Below are positions 1 through 14,459 of a stretch of 64,000 nucleotides of DNA, one piece after another. Position 1 is the stretch's first letter. Each line of letters begins with the position of its first letter. The translations under genes and the position numbers were made by a program. The notes below the pieces were generated by a model, which was given only the letters and a program-made list of their open reading frames with translations, was not told the DNA's origin and ran no database searches. Source of the stretch: Cyclaneusma minus (taxonomy: Eukaryota; Ascomycota; Leotiomycetes; Marthamycetales; Marthamycetaceae); contig JAKZHN010000007.1 in NCBI GenBank assembly GCA_037179335.1, positions 496,001 through 560,000 of the forward strand. Direction: 5' to 3'.

Positions 1-2952
1 ATTTATATAAAATATTGGGAAAATAAGGGACTAATTTAAAAATTTTAATGGAAAACGGGCGTTTATCGTTTTTATTATTGGGTTTATTTTTAAAAAAAGC
101 TTTGCTATAATTATTACTGATTTGGAGGCCTGCAGCATTAATAATAATTTTGGTAGCGGCTTTTATAGCAGTTTTAGCTATATAAATCTAAGCGGCGTTA
201 AAGGCTATAATAGTTTTGTAGGCAGTTTTTGCAAAATACCGGCGTTAATTAGATTTTTAGCGGATTAAATAAATTTAAATTTATTTAAAATTAAAGCCAT
301 TTAAATTTTTGGCAATTGGAAATTCGCGATCAACGCTATTAATAGCATTATTATATACGCCATTTTTTGCAATATTTTTACGGTTATTTTTACGGCCTTT
401 GCAATTTTTATTATTATTATAAAGCGCTGGAAAGCTATATAAAAATAACATATAAGGGCTTTTTTAAAGGCTGCTGGTATTATTGCTAGCATTGCTTTGA
501 AATTTAATAACAATTGCTATTGCAAATTAAAAAGGAAATTAATTTAAATAAAAAATAAAAATAAAAATATATTGCGAAATAAAATTAAATAAATAGCTAA
601 TGGCTGATTGCAAAAACTATTGCTAAAAAAAATGGCGAATTTTTAAAACCTTTATTTGTACGGCTTTTAGCTAGCCAGCGAAAAGCCCTGTACGCTCCGC
701 GCTATATAATCGACTAATAGCTAATCCTTTAATATAAAACCAATTATTAAAAACTAATATTCGGGCTTTATTTAAAAAATAAAATTACCGCTGGAATTTT
801 GGAATAAAATTGCTAAATATAACGCTTATATTTGCAATCGCGCTTTTATTAATCCAATTATTAAAGGCTATTTTGCCAATTTTGAAAAAGTTTAAAGCGC
901 AGTTCTATTTTTTATTAATGATATTAGGGTATTTAAATCCTTATACGGGTTTTACTTTAATTTAAAAATTATTTTCAAAAATCAATTATATTATGAATTT
1001 ATTCATATTAATTGCCTTAATATTTTTATAAAATACTTTAATATTATTATAAAATAATTTAAAATTTACTTTTTAAAATTAAGGTATACGCATTATATAA
1101 ATAAAGTTAAAATTTGGAAATTCAACTCGGGATTAAAGCTTAATTTAAAAATCCAGAAAACTCCAAATAATTAAAATATAATAATTAAACGGGAATAGCA
1201 AAATCTTATAGGTAAAAATAAAAAGGCTTTAATATTAAGCAATTAAATATCAATGCTATAAAAAGATTAAAGGCTATGAATGATAAATTTGATTTCTCGC
1301 TATAATATATTTTAAATAATATATTATAATATAATATATTAAAAAGGCTATAATACAATTTATGAAATAGGCCAATTTTCAGCGCATTAAAAATACTATA
1401 ATATAATATATTAAATAAATTGCAATATAATATATTGAAAATATTATAGAATACTATATTAGCTATAATTTAAAATATACCAATTTTTATACCAATTTTT
1501 ATAATATCAAATGCGCTTATAGCTTTATTTTTTACCAATTTTACCAATAATTTTAATGGTTTAAATTAATCAGACTTTAAGCCCAAAAACCAATTAAAGC
1601 CCAATGGAAAATTAAAGACATTGCCTAAAATAAAAATAAAAAAAAACTAAAAGCTTTTATTAATTCCTTGCATAAAAGTTCCCGGTTTTATTTTAATAAG
1701 CAATTATATTAAAATTATTAATAATAATGCCATTTTAAACCTTTTGAAAATCTCTATTCCTTTTGATTTTTCTTTTTTTGCAAATAATACTCCGGCTTTC
1801 GAGATAAAGCTATATATTTTATAAAACATAATGCTAAATAATAAAGGGGAAAAAATAATTTCAAAGCTATTAGCTATAATATAAAATTTTATAAAATTAT
1901 TTAAGCTATAATTGCATATATTAGCTATAATATTAACGATATTAAAAGATTTATAAATTTAATTATAGAAAAATATTTTCCAACAATAAAAATTTGCGAA
2001 ATTAAAATTCCTTAATTTTATAAAAATGCTATTAATTTCAAAGATTTGCATTATAAATAATAAAAGCTTGCTATAATTAAAAAGCTAAAATTCTTCATAC
2101 AAAATAAAATATAAAAATATATTAAAAAGCCAAAAAAAAGATAAAAAACAATTTACTAAATAAATATATATTATTAAAATCAAAATTATCAAAATTATTA
2201 AATAATTTAAAACTTGGCTAATAGTTTAAAATTTTAGCTAAGTATTTGGCAAAAATTATACCAATATTTTTATTCCGACTATTTATATAAATGTTTTTCG
2301 CTTTTTTTTTTCTTTTTGCAAAAACTTTAAATAAAAATAATTTAATATTAAAAACGGTTTTACCAAAACCAAAATAATATTTAAAATTTATTTAAATTCT
2401 TCTAAAACATTTATTATTTTATTAAATTATATTTTTTAAATCTTTAAAAGCTTATAAAATTTACAATAGGTAATTAAAAATTGGAATTTGCTTATAAAAA
2501 AAAATCAAAAAAAATAGAATTTTATACAAAATTTTATAAATATTTATATTTATAAATACCTAAAATATAAAATTAGTTTTTTAATATATATTAATAATAT
2601 TGTTCTAGCTATTTGCAGCAAAAAGCAGCTTGTTTAATTGTTTTTTGTTGTTTTTTTAATTTAATACCAAAAATTAAAAACAAATCTTAGTATAAAAATA
2701 ATAAAAACACCGGAAGGCCAAAACCCTTTATTTTAATCAGGAATCATATTTTTGCTAAATATTAAAAAAGATATATAGCTAAATTTCAATTTTTAATTAA
2801 GCGTATTTTTATAAATAATTATAAAGCTTTTAACCTTTTTGCTTTTAATAATAAGCGTATAAATATTAAAAATACCAGCAAATTATTAAAAGCCTTATAT
2901 TTACTATAATTTTTATTTATTTAAAGATTGCCTTTATAATTGGAAAATTAAA
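1..2952 (+). mobile_element. RIP-degraded Ty1/copia retrotransposon, left portion
   Basis: Very AT-rich sequence with no usable reading frame. At about 790-1,095 the plus strand translates, through several stops, to a copia integrase-like stretch: FWNKIAKYNAYICNR (compare ELWAEA.K.AAYLRNR), then INDIRVFKSLYGFYF (compare the IxHIRVFGxxxY motif after the integrase core) and a KLRYT ending. The reverse transcriptase would follow, but I cannot read it at 1,100-2,950. The element probably starts left of the window. The matching 3' end lies on the far side of the gypsy insertion (see 10,164-10,880). The assignment rests on degraded motifs read by eye. Confidence 0.5.
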
Positions 2953-3268
2953 TGTTATAATGCAATGCCTTGCAATAAAATTAACTGGAAAATTTGAGAT
3001 TTAATTTTAAATTAAAGAGTTTAATTTTAAAGGATAAAGGCCTGCTATTTATATTAATTCCTTTAATTTTTATACCCCAATATTTATATGCGCTTAATGT
3101 ATTAATTTGGTTTTTAAAATATTAAGCTTATATAAAATATTGCTTATTATAATAATAATAGCCATTGCTTTAATAATGCTATAATTTATTTTTAATATAT
3201 ATAAGCAATTATAATATTATTATATATAAATATATATAATAATTTGCTAATTAAGCTTTAAATTATTA
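2953..3268 (-). repeat. LTR of gypsy-1 (3' LTR, left copy)
   Basis: Aligns with 9,866-10,163, mostly by C/T and G/A differences: TGTTATAATGCAATGCCTTG here against tattataatttaatatttt there. Its outward (left) part keeps more G and C than its inward part. The right end is judged from loss of similarity after ttatta. Confidence 0.7.
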
Positions 3269-6200
3269 TATTATTTTCTCTTTTTAAATAGCGGAAAAGA
3301 ATTATTAATTTTAATTGGAGTTTTTTTGGCTTTTTCAAATTTGTGCTTTTGCAATTTGGGGGTTTTTTAGCCCTTGGCAATTATAACTTTTTTTTAATTA
3401 GCTTTTTTTTGCATATTATATATATTAAATTAAATTTTAAGCAGTTTATTTAAAAATTTAATATATATTATTTATAACTTTATTTCAAAATGCATTTGGT
3501 AATATTAAATTTAAAATAATTATTTAAAGAATTCTTATTTTTATTTTTTAAATTGATAGCTTTATGTTTTTTATTATATTTATTGCAATTATATTATATA
3601 GCCCTATATTAGCTATAATAATATTATAGCGGCTTAATTTTCATTAGTTTTGGCTAATTTTTTTATTTTTACCAGCCTATATTAATTATGCTATTTTTTA
3701 AATATTTTATAATATATTTTTGTATTTTGGTAGGCTTTCAATTTTTCTTTTATATAATTATTGAATTAATTTTTAATTTTTAATTTTTGCAATAATATTT
3801 TTAAAATATTTATTTAAATACCAAAATAGCATTAAATTTTTAATTTTTAGCCTGGTTAATTAAGTAAAATTTATACCAATAATTTTTAAAGCTCTTAAAA
3901 TTTTAATAATATATATTTTAATTGATAAAATTATATAAATAATTTTTATTTTTCTCTGCTAATTTTAATTTAATTTTGTTAAATTAATTTGTTTTTATTG
4001 TTTTTAATAATTTTTAACTTATTTGGAAATATAGTAATTATAGTTGCATTAAACATAAAATAAGCATTTATTTTTAATATTAAATAATTATAAATTATTA
4101 AAATAGCAATTATAAATTTTGGCCTTTTTTAGCCTATTTTATTAATTTATACTAATTTCGATTAAAGCGCTAATTATTTGTATTGGTTTTATAATTATTG
4201 CAATTTTTTATTTATGCATTTTTTATTTTTTAATAATAATAATAATAATAATAATGCTTTTTTAAAAAAGCTTCTTATTAAAAAGCCTAATATTATAAGC
4301 CTTGCCATTTAAATAATTGGAAACGCCTTTTATATTTTTATTATTTATAATAATTAAAGAGTAAAATATAATAAAATTTCTAATTTTGGCGGATCTAATA
4401 AATTTGGTATTAAAAATTTTGGCTTGGTTAATTATTTTAATACATAAGTTTTATTTTTATTTTTATTTTTATTTTTGATTTAAAATTATATATTATTTTA
4501 AATAATTATGAAGCTTGTATAAATGCTTTAATATAATAATAATTTAAATATTATTAAATATTTTCTAACATAATTAAAAATTCCAATTTTAATTTTAGCT
4601 ATAAATTAAAATTAGAGTTTTTAGCGCAAATTTAAATTCTTTATTTATATAATTTAATTTAAATGATATTGAATAATTAAAAATCCGTATATCAAAATAA
4701 TATAAATTCTTTTTATTTTTTTCATATAAAAATATAAAACAATATATATAATTGCCTGCTTAATAATATATAATTTAATTTAAATATATTTAAAAGAAAT
4801 TAAATTTATATAATTTAATTTAAATAGCGCCTTTATAAATTATTTTAATATTGATATATTTGGGCTATTAAGCTAAAAATAATATTAGTTTTGTTTTTGA
4901 ATTTTGAATTTTGCAAAACTAATTAAAAGCCAATAATAAACAAAAAGAAAAATAAATCCTTTTATAATTTCCGATTTTATAATTTTCAAAAATTAAAAAT
5001 TATATATTTTTTCTGTTTTTTTAATGGTGGTAATTATATACGCCTTCTTCTTTTTTTTAAATTTCTTTTAAAATTTAGAATTATAATATGTTTTAAGGCC
5101 CAATTTAATTTTTAAATGGTTTTATTGTATTTTATATATTTTATTTTATAATTTACTTTAAATTTGTATTTAATTTATATTATTTAATTAACTATAATAT
5201 AATTCAATTTTTTTTTATTATTACTAGCAATTATTGATTTATAATTCTTTATAATAAAAAAAAATTAATTAAGGCCTATTTTTTAAAAAATAGCATAAAA
5301 TATATTATATAGTTTGCTAAATAAATTTAATTTATAACTATAATTATTCTTTATTTTAATTATTTTATATTTAATATACTTTTAATTTAATACTTTATTG
5401 AAACGCTTTATATATAATTTTTCTAAATTTAATTAAATTTTATTATTAATTTTAAATTTCTTAGCTTTTTTTTACGGATTTATTATAATATATTGCTTTT
5501 ATTTTTTTTAGTCTTTTTAGCTTTATAATTAAAGCAATTATTTAATTAATAGCAAATTTAAAGCTAGCGAAAATAAATAAAATATTAAAATAAAATAGCT
5601 TTATATTATATTTATATATTATAAAAAAAGACCTATTTTTATTATTTTTATTATATAAATATTAATTAGAAATTGGGCATATAATAATATTTTGGCCTAT
5701 TTTTTTAAATTATAAATTATAATTTTTTATAATCTTTTTTTAATAATTGCATTTATTTATTTAATAGCTTTATTTATTTTTAAATAAAAAATTATAAATA
5801 AGAATTCTTTTATTTTTAGTACTCTATCAAATATTTTTTAAAATAGGCTGATAAATTACGGTTTTTAATTGAAAATAATATGCAAAGATAAATGATAATA
5901 TAAATAATAAAGTTTGATAAAAAAAATTGCTGTTCATTTTATTATAATTATTTTTTATTTAAATAATTAAAACATTATAATAATACTTATATAATTATTG
6001 CTTTTTATTAAATTAAATATAAAATCCATTAAATTTGCAATTAAATTTAATTTAAAATCAATGAAAGCTTTAAAAACCTGTATTTCTTATTTTTTTAAGC
6101 CTTTATATAATAATATAAATTGCAATTTATAATATATTTTATTATATTTTATTTTATAACAGGCTTACAAAACCGCTTAAATAACATTTTATATATATAT

Positions 6201-7259
6201 TTTATATTAGAATAGCCTATAATAATATTATTATATAATTTTTAAATAAATATTAGTTTTAAAAATTTATGTTTTGGTATTTATAGCTTTTATATATTTT
6301 TATATATTATTTGGTTTTTATTATTTGGGCTAAAATTTATAATTAATATAACCAATTTTTATTTTAATAATAAGTATTTTATATTTTCGCTTTTTTGCTT
6401 TTTTTAAAAAAAAGCCTTTAATTTATATACATATATTTTATTAAATTAAATGCGTTTTTCCATATTCTAGCTATATTAATTAAATTTAATAATTTATTTA
6501 TTATTAATATTAAAATAGTTATTTTATTTATAATTTTTAAATGTTTTTTTAATAAAACAGCCATTTTATAAGAAAATTGCTTATTTAATAAATTTGCTAA
6601 TATGTTTTAATTCCGCTTTAATAAAGCATTTATTATAATATTTTATTTTTCTAATATATATATAATTATAAAATTGTAATTTGCTGATAGAAAAGCCTAC
6701 TTTATTTATTATTTAAATAACATATAAATTATTATAAAATACTCCAAACTTTTATAATTTATTTATATTTAAAATAGCCCTTATATTATTTTTAAATTAA
6801 TTGCAAATATTCTAAAATATTTAATAATTGCTAGCGATTTTTTATTATGAATCAAATAATTGTATTTTGCAATTTTTTTTTAAAAAACAATGGCTTATAT
6901 GATTTTATTATTTTTTATTTAAAATAGCGCTTTGCTTATTTAACATTTTGATATATTAATTTTTATATATATTTTAAATTTTAAATTAAATATTGCCAAA
7001 ACTAAAGTAAAAATAAATATTCTTTTAAATTATATAAATGGCTTTTTAACCTTTGCAGTTTATTTAAAGGGCTGGTGTTTTTTAATCAAAATTATAATAA
7101 ATAATTAAAATTTAAAGAAATTCCGTATAAATTCTTCATAAAAATTGGCAAATTGTAAACTTTTTAAACGCCTTTTAAGCTAGTAAAAAATAGCCAATTA
7201 ATAATAGCCTTAATTTTTTAAAAATTTATAATTATTTATTTTAAAATTCTATTATTATA

Positions 7260-7780
7260 ATTAATTTTAATCATAAAATTTGAATATTTAATAAATTTAA
7301 TTTTAAATTTGCATCTACCAATATTTAATTATAGCCCGGCTTTTTCTAATTGCTTTAAATCTTTTTATATATATTTGCAATAAGATTTTAAAGAGCCGTT
7401 TATATAAATTAGTATATTATTTATATATGCTAAGGAAAAACTATTTAAATATTTTGCTAAATAGTAATTAATATATTATTAAAAAATATTTAAAATATTA
7501 CCCAATTTAAAATATATATATATATAACTTATACCAAATATAAAAAACCGTTCTTTATTTATTTCTTTTAGCAATTTTAAGTTTATAAAACGCTATAATT
7601 ATATTTAATTTGGTAAATTATTTAGCTTATTTAATTGCTTATAAAATTTTATAAAAGGAAAGAAATAGCGGTTTTTTCTAAATATTTTATTTAAAATTTG
7701 ATAATTTATATAAAAGCGCAGGCTTTTGTCTGGTTTTTTAATAAATAATATTAAAATTGCTCCCGGTAAATTATTTATTT
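7260..7780 (-). pseudogene. Ty3/gypsy reverse transcriptase relic (gypsy-1)
   Basis: Reading the minus strand from about 7,770: ILFIKKPDKSLRFYINYQ, then LNKIFRKNRY (family pattern LFVKKPDGSLRFCVDYRxLNxITxKNRYPLP). Near 7,440-7,396 comes NNILIYINGSLKSY (family YLDDILIYSNGSLKEH, both Asp changed to Asn, as G-to-A RIP would give), then LKQLEKAGL and IGRCKFKIKFIKYSNFM (family IxKCEFxVxxVKYLGFI). Order and spacing fit a gypsy RT. It is non-functional: the catalytic aspartates are lost and stops interrupt it. Confidence 0.75.
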
Positions 7781-8251
7781 ATATGAATTCTTTTTTTAAA
7801 TATTTAATAAAGGTTTTTTTAATATCAAAAGCTTTTTTGGCTTATTTTATATATAAGTCTCCAAAATATAATAAGACTTTTGCTATTTATTTTGTCTAAT
7901 TTAATATAATGGTTAATTTTAAAATTTTAGCAAAAATGCAGCTTATTTGCTTTTGTTTAATCAAATTTATTTAATATACCCTATTAATATTTTGGTAGAA
8001 CTTTTTTTGAATTTATAAATATTTTAATTTTTAAAGCCCTTTTATACTAATTAAAAAATAAATAATCTTTTTTCTTTTAGGAAGCTTAATAAATATTATT
8101 ATATTAACTTCCGCAATATTTATTTTCCAATATAATTATTTATATTCATTGCTAATTATTTAGCTATTTTATATAAAGCTTAATGTTTTTATAAGCATTA
8201 ATTATTGCTTTTTTATATTTTAACCAGGCTTAATTTAATATTATATTATAG

Positions 8252-8289
<38 letters not shown>

Positions 8290-9865
8290 ATAATATATTT
8301 TTTTAATGTTTAATTAAAGCTATATTATATAAATAATAATTTTATAATTTAAATTATTATTTATATAAAAGCCAATAAATTTCGGATTATTAAAAAAATG
8401 GTTTTTTTATATAAAAGCAAAATTAATTATTTTAAAAAACAAGTATTTATTATTAACCAAAATAATAATATAATTTATTTAATTAATAAAAATAAAAATA
8501 ATAAAAAGATTTGCTACTAATATATTATTTTTTAATTTTATTTTTTGCTAATAATCTAGTTTTATGATGCGTTTTAATTTGTATTTAAAAATTAAAGCAA
8601 TTAATATTTTAAATTATTTGTATTTTTATTTAAATTGATTTTGAAAAAACTTGATTATTTTTTAAGGCTTTTGCAAAAGGCAGCTTGCAAGCTTGAATTA
8701 TATATTTTATAGCTTTGTAATAAAAGCAAGATTTTACAGCCTTTCTGGTATTTAAAATAATTTTAATTATTTATTTTGCTTTTATATTAGAAATTACAAA
8801 TAAACTTATTGCATTTAAATTTATATAGCTAAAAATATTTAATGCTATTTTCTATTTTTTTATTTTAGTGCTAAAATTCCCGTATTTGGATGTTTTGGCC
8901 GAGTTTTTTAAAATTATTGCTATAATTTATCGCTTATTAATATATAAAGTATATTAAAAAGAAATTAATATATTGGCAAAAGCTATTATAGCAATAAAGC
9001 TAATAAACAGCTTTTGATAAAAATTTTAAATTTTAAATTTTTCCGGCTAGCTTAAGCTATTAATATATATTAAAAAATTATTTTATCTAATAATAAAGGT
9101 ATTAATTTTTTGAAGCTATTTTAACCAGCTTATTTAAAGCTTTTATTTTAAGCTTTAAATTATTATACGCCAAATTTAATTGCTTTTATAATATTATTAG
9201 AAATTTAATCATAGGGCTAAAAATTCCGGTAATATAGGCTTTAATTTAAAACTAAATTTATTTTGAGCCGTTTTTAATATTTAATTATAAATATATTAAA
9301 ATTATATATTAATCAATTAATTTAATAAATTTATTTAAATTTTGGGCTTTATTCAATTTTTTAAAATAAGGTATTTTCTTTTATTAAAATCTATTACAAG
9401 GGTTAATTTTTAATAATATTTAATATTTATAAATTATTAAAATACCTATTCCGGAAATATTAATAAAGGCTGCTTTTATATTATTATATTTTATTGCTTT
9501 AATTGCCCTACAGCATTTACTTTTTATCATTGCAATTTTTTAAATATCATTATTTTTTATATTAATAAGCTATTTCTAAATATAGGCTATTATTTACTAA
9601 TTGTTTTAGCCCTTTTTATTAAATTTAGCTAATAGGGCAATAAATATAATATATTTATTTAAAAAACTTTATTAATGCTAAATAATAAAATTTTTAATAT
9701 ATTAAATAATTTGGGCCTTAGCTTAATATTGCTGGGCTATTATATATATAGCAGCTTATTGCTAAAAAATAAAGCCTGTATTTGCTATGCAAAAAAATGG
9801 CTTTTTTATTTTTATTTTTGGCTTTGCTAATATTTTGCTAAAAATTTTAAGCAAATTTAAAATTA

Positions 9866-10163
9866 TATTATAATTTAATATTTTGCAATAAAATTAATTG
9901 GAAAATTTAAAATTTAATTTTAAACAATAAAGGCTTGCTATTTATATTAATATTTTTAGCCTTTATATCCCAATATTTTATATATGCTTAATGCATTAAT
10001 TTAACTTTTGAAATATTAAGCTTATATAAAATATTGCTTATTATAATAATGGTGGCCATTGCTTTAGCAATACCATAATTTACTTTTGGTTATATATAAG
10101 CGATTGTAATACTATTGCATATAAGTATATATAATAACCTGCTAATTAAGCTTCAGCTTATTA
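9866..10163 (-). repeat. LTR of gypsy-1 (5' LTR, right copy)
   Basis: Partner of 2,953-3,268. Its outward (right) end keeps G and C (taacctgctaattaagcttc) where the left copy is AT-only, while its inward start is heavily transitioned. Confidence 0.7.
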
Positions 10164-10880
10164 GCACGAACGAGTCTTTAAATCGTTATATTAGCCTAAT
10201 ATATAAATAATTTATTAATTTATTATAGGCATGCTTTTAAAAGTTTATTGCGCTATATTAATTCAACAATTTTCTCTAGAATATATCATAACTTTTAAAA
10301 AATACATTATAAATTAATAATTTACTTAAATTTTAATTAGATTAATAATAAAATTAATTAAATAAGCGTATTTAATATTATTACCATATTTTATAACGGA
10401 TTAATATTATAAAAAAAAACAGCGTTATGTTTTTAGTTTTTTTACCAAATTTAAATATATTGCTTTATGTAGCTATATTAAGCAGGGCTAATAATTTAGG
10501 CAAATTTCTAAAAATTTGGAATTGTTTTAATTTATTGAAAAAAATATATGATTTATTTATTTATCCAAAAATAATTAAGGCTTTTTTTATATAATTAAAA
10601 ATTTAAAAATTTATAAATAGTTTAAATATATAAATATAATGTATTATTTTATTTAAAATTAAAAACAAAGCTTGAAATTAAATATATTTTTATAAATAAA
10701 ATAATAGCTAATAAATTAATAAAGCCGCTTTATTAAATTAAATTTATAAAAGTTATAAAAATATTGGAATTTATTATATAAAATTATAAAAAGCTGGCTA
10801 ATTTTATAAGGGAGTATTAAAAAATAAATACAATAGCAGCTGTTATAAAATAGCTATTATATGTAGCTAAATTTTTTAAA
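10164..10880 (+). mobile_element. Ty1/copia relic, right portion (RNase H C-terminus)
   Basis: At about 10,655-10,775 the plus strand reads KLKTKLEIKYIFINKIIANK followed by LIKPLY.IKFIKVIKILEF. This matches the copia polyprotein end, where VKYVPTxEMxADGLTKPLxxxKF is typical. It is the same strand as the integrase relic at 790-1,095, and gypsy-1 sits between them. I infer one copia copy split by the later gypsy insertion. I cannot place the copia LTR. Confidence 0.5.
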
Positions 10881-11755
10881 AAAATAGCATTTGCATAATA
10901 AAAATATTTTTACTTTGGACTTTCCAGCTATTCTAATTTTCTTAAGCATAATACAACGTTTTTTACACCCTTATTTCATGCCTTTATATCCATTTATTTC
11001 CAATACAAAAATACTTCCGGGCAGCCCCGGCCCGTGCTTAAATAGCCAATTATATTACTATTTATGCCCCAATATAAAACGCTATAATATAAATAATTTA
11101 ATGCACTTTTTATATTATTTATAATTGGCATTTTGTGCATTTTTTAATAAAACAATTATTAAATTTAATATAAATTTAATTATTCTAAATTATAAAATCC
11201 TAAAAATGATTAAATAATTTAATTTTAAAATTTAATTTATATAAATTCTCTATAACGCTATATTGAAGCTATAAAAATAAAACGTAATTATATTATCTTC
11301 TAAAAATCCCAGCAAAAATACAAAATTTGCAAAATAAAATAATATTGAAAATTTATGGAAATTCTTAATTCTATTATTTATTTAAATAAAAATAAATTCC
11401 AAATTATTGGATTTTTATTTTAAATCACTTTTAACTTGAATATTTTTTTTATCAAAATTCTATAAAATTGAAGTTCAAAGTCTTTTGCTTTATTATTTTA
11501 TTATTATAATAAAAATATATTAATATTTTAAATAGAAATTAATTTATAATATAATTTGGCTTATAACGTTAGGTTTTGGTATTGTTTCTTATAATTATTT
11601 TAGATATTTTAGTTTTTTAAATAAAACTACGAATCTATTTAAATAAGCGCTAAAATTAAATATATTTAATTTCTTTATTCCTTAAATATTAGTTTTTTAA
11701 TTTCCAGTACCCTATTAAGGAAGAAAATAGGATTTAATTATTGGTTTGCTATAGC
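10881..11755. other. AT-rich spacer with no identified content
   Basis: Degraded AT-rich DNA between the copia relic and gypsy-2. 10,900-11,060 is somewhat less AT-rich and contains a GC-rich scrap (gggcagccccggcccgtgc) that may be part of an LTR. Its 77-codon open frame looks fortuitous. Confidence 0.5.
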
Positions 11756-11760
11756 TCCCG
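11756..11760. repeat. Target site duplication TCCCG, left (gypsy-2)
   Basis: TCCCG lies directly left of the LTR start and again at 17,670-17,674 directly right of the other LTR. Five bases is the usual gypsy target duplication. Confidence 0.85.
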
Positions 11761-11955
11761 TGTCACGAGCTGGGTCCGGGATTTTAGCCAAGGCTAGGAT
11801 ATAAATTATTGTTTATAGATGTCTATTGCTATAAAAAGAAAAAGGCTTTCAGATTATTATAAAAACTAAATTTGGTAATTATATAGCATATAAATTATAC
11901 TAGAGCTCTTTTGGCTAGCTAGCTATAAAAAGCGCTTTAATCCGGGGCCGTTATA
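11761..11955 (-). repeat. 195-bp LTR of gypsy-2 (left copy)
   Basis: Starts TGTCACGAGCTGGGTCCGGG (unmutated) and ends ggggccgttata. The other copy starts tattataaattggatttggg and ends ggggccgtcaca. The differences are transitions, so the ancestral LTR was TGTCACGA...CCGTCACA. Here the outer half is intact and the inner half mutated. Confidence 0.88.
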
Positions 11956-12117
11956 ATATTTCCCTTTTGCGCAAGGCTTGCTTTAAGCTTTGAAAGCGGT
12001 TAATTTAATTTTAATCCAAATGCTAAATATATATATAAAATGAAAAAAATAAAACAATCATAAAAAATCCTATTAAAATTCTTTTTAAATCGGTTTTTAA
12101 AAATTAGCCTATTTCGT

Positions 12118-12193
12118 GCTATAGCAATTGGCACAATTTGCGTTATAGCGACCAGTACAATTTATATTATAGCAATTGTCATATTTTATATAT
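12118..12193. repeat. Three 24-bp tandem units inside gypsy-2
   Basis: Units resemble gcgttatagcgaccagtac plus aattt, repeated three times with transitions, just inside the 3' LTR. Because 24 is a multiple of three, it could once have encoded an 8-residue repeat near the C-terminus of the polyprotein. That is inference. Confidence 0.5.
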
Positions 12194-14459
12194 TATACTA
12201 AGGCATAAAAATTGGCAAAAAAAGAATTTAACGGCTTAATTAGCTATTTATTTTAAACGAATTTCTAGCCTTATTATTCAATTTAACTGCCCTATTCCGT
12301 ATTTTCTATTTTACAAGCTTTTAAAAAATCCTAATTTATTAAAATAATAATTATAGAATTTCCTAAGCTTTATAAAAGCATATTTAAAATCCGATTATAA
12401 ATACTATTTGGAATTAAAATTATGAATTAGTTTCCAATTAATTTTATATTGCAAAATCCAATAACATATATAAAAGTCCAAAATACTATAAAGTTTCTAT
12501 TTTATAGCTTTATTTATTATTGCCGGCAATTTTAAATCCAATTTCTAATTAGGCAATAAATTTATATTTGCCAAATAAAACTTGCTTAAATATATAATAA
12601 AATAAATATTTATAGCCAAAAGATTAATTAATGTAAAAGCATTTTTTTAATAATTTTATAAAGCCCCGTTCTTTTATTGCTTAGCTTATAATTGAATTTT
12701 ACCGGCTTTTAAGTTTTAATATTTAAATAAATATAATCACTTTTCTTAAAATCAATTAATTGCTAGCGCTTATTAGCTTAGGCCTTTTATAGCTATTATA
12801 CCAATTATATAACATTTTTAGCTATTTCCTAATAATAATAAATTTGGCGTTATTTGGCTATAGCGTTTTTTTAATTAAAGGCTTAATCGGGGTTTGCAAA
12901 TTTAAAAGTATTTTAATTAAAAATTATTTAAGGTTTTTAATTTATAACAAAAAGCAATAGCATTTATATTAATAAAAAAAACTTTATTTAATTATTTTGA
13001 AATTAACTTATTAAAAATATTAGGCGAAAATTCAAAATAATATTAGCGATTTTAATTTGGCTATTAATTTGCAGTTAATAAATTAAAAAAAAAGCTATAT
13101 TAGAGATTTTTATAAACTTTTACTAAAAAGCAAAACCAAATTGGGTTTCTTAATTCAAAATAATAATTTTTAAAATTTTATAAATTTTATAAATTATAAA
13201 ATAAAAGGTTTCTACGATTTTTTAAATATTAATTATTTAATAATATAATAAATAAAAAACTTTTTTATTTATTTCAGAAATTATAATTATAACTATATTA
13301 TAGCCCTTTTTGGTTTTAAGCATATAACAGAAATTTACTATTATATATTACCAAGGGTATTAAAAGATTGAAAAAACATTAAAACAAATTAGGGCTTTAT
13401 TTTTAAAGTTTTTTGCTTTAGTATAAATTTTGTAATTTCAAATATATCAATTTATATTTTATATTTAATTGGGCTATCAATAGCGCTTTTTGAATAATTA
13501 ATAAATTTCGTTTTTACCAAGACAAATAATTTAAATAGTGCTATAAATTTTTAAAATTATTTTTATTTGAAAGTCCCAATAGCAAATATTATTAATTATC
13601 AATTTTTAAATCTCAAATCGTTTTTTATATTTTATTACACTAATTTAATAAAATTAGAGCTTTTAATTATAAACTTTGCTTTTTTTAATATTTCTAAAAA
13701 GATTATTATTCTTTTTTAATTGGCTATTAATAGCTTATTAATTAATTTTATTTAAGCGGCCAAAACAAATACCAATAATATTATATTTTTAAATTCAAGG
13801 TTTTTAATAATGTTTAAATTAAGGCGCTTAAATAATAAAAAAGTCCCGCATTAATATATTAATTTTAAAGCTTTTATATTTATTATATTAGGCTTGTATT
13901 TAATGCAAAAATTATATTTTAAAAAGGTTTTCCATTATTTAATTTGCCTAGCGTTTAAAGCTTTAATGGTTATAAATTATTTTAACAATTTATAATTATT
14001 AATAATTTAAATTTTCTCAAAGAAATTCAATAAATAAATACGCTAATAAATAATTAATTAAATAATAGTTAGTATTGTTTTTCTATAAATATTATAATTT
14101 AGCTAACATTTATTTATAGTTTTAAAGAAATAAGCTATTAAATACCAGCCATTGGAATATTTTTAAAAATAAATTTTTGCCACTAATTTATTTAAAGTAT
14201 TTATTTTAATTTAATTTTTATAACTAGGGTTAAAGCTAATTAGAATAAATATCAAAAGCAGCGCCGTTTTAAAGGCTAAAAAGGCATTTTAACAAATATT
14301 GGTCTACTTTTTTTTTTTTTGATAAATTAAATTGAAGGCTTGGCCAATTTGTTATAATTTTTAATAAAAATCCAATTAAAATTGCAAAATTCTAAAAAAG
14401 AAATCTTTTAATTTGGCCTTTTTAAAGCATTGCCAATTTACTATTGCTTAAATTTCATT

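Larger units (their letters stand above)
2953..10163 (-). mobile_element. RIP-degraded Ty3/gypsy LTR retrotransposon (gypsy-1), nested in the copia relic
   Basis: Two direct repeats of about 300 bp (2,953-3,268 and 9,866-10,163) bracket 6.6 kb of AT-rich DNA. The minus strand carries a degraded gypsy reverse transcriptase at about 7,260-7,780. A purine-rich tract on the minus strand (AAAAAGAGAAAA, about 3,275-3,288) lies just inside the left repeat, where a polypurine tract belongs for a minus-strand element. No clean target duplication was found, so the outer ends are approximate. Copia-like coding remnants lie on both sides, which suggests insertion into that older element. No open frame survives. 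Confidence 0.75.

Noticed and set aside
301..513. 70-codon minus-strand open frame in the AT-rich block
   Set aside because: Composition-driven frame on the strand opposite the copia relic, with no start context or family similarity.
10891..11124. 77-codon plus-strand open frame
   Set aside because: Lies in degraded AT-rich DNA with no motif; AT-rich codons only. Treated as chance.
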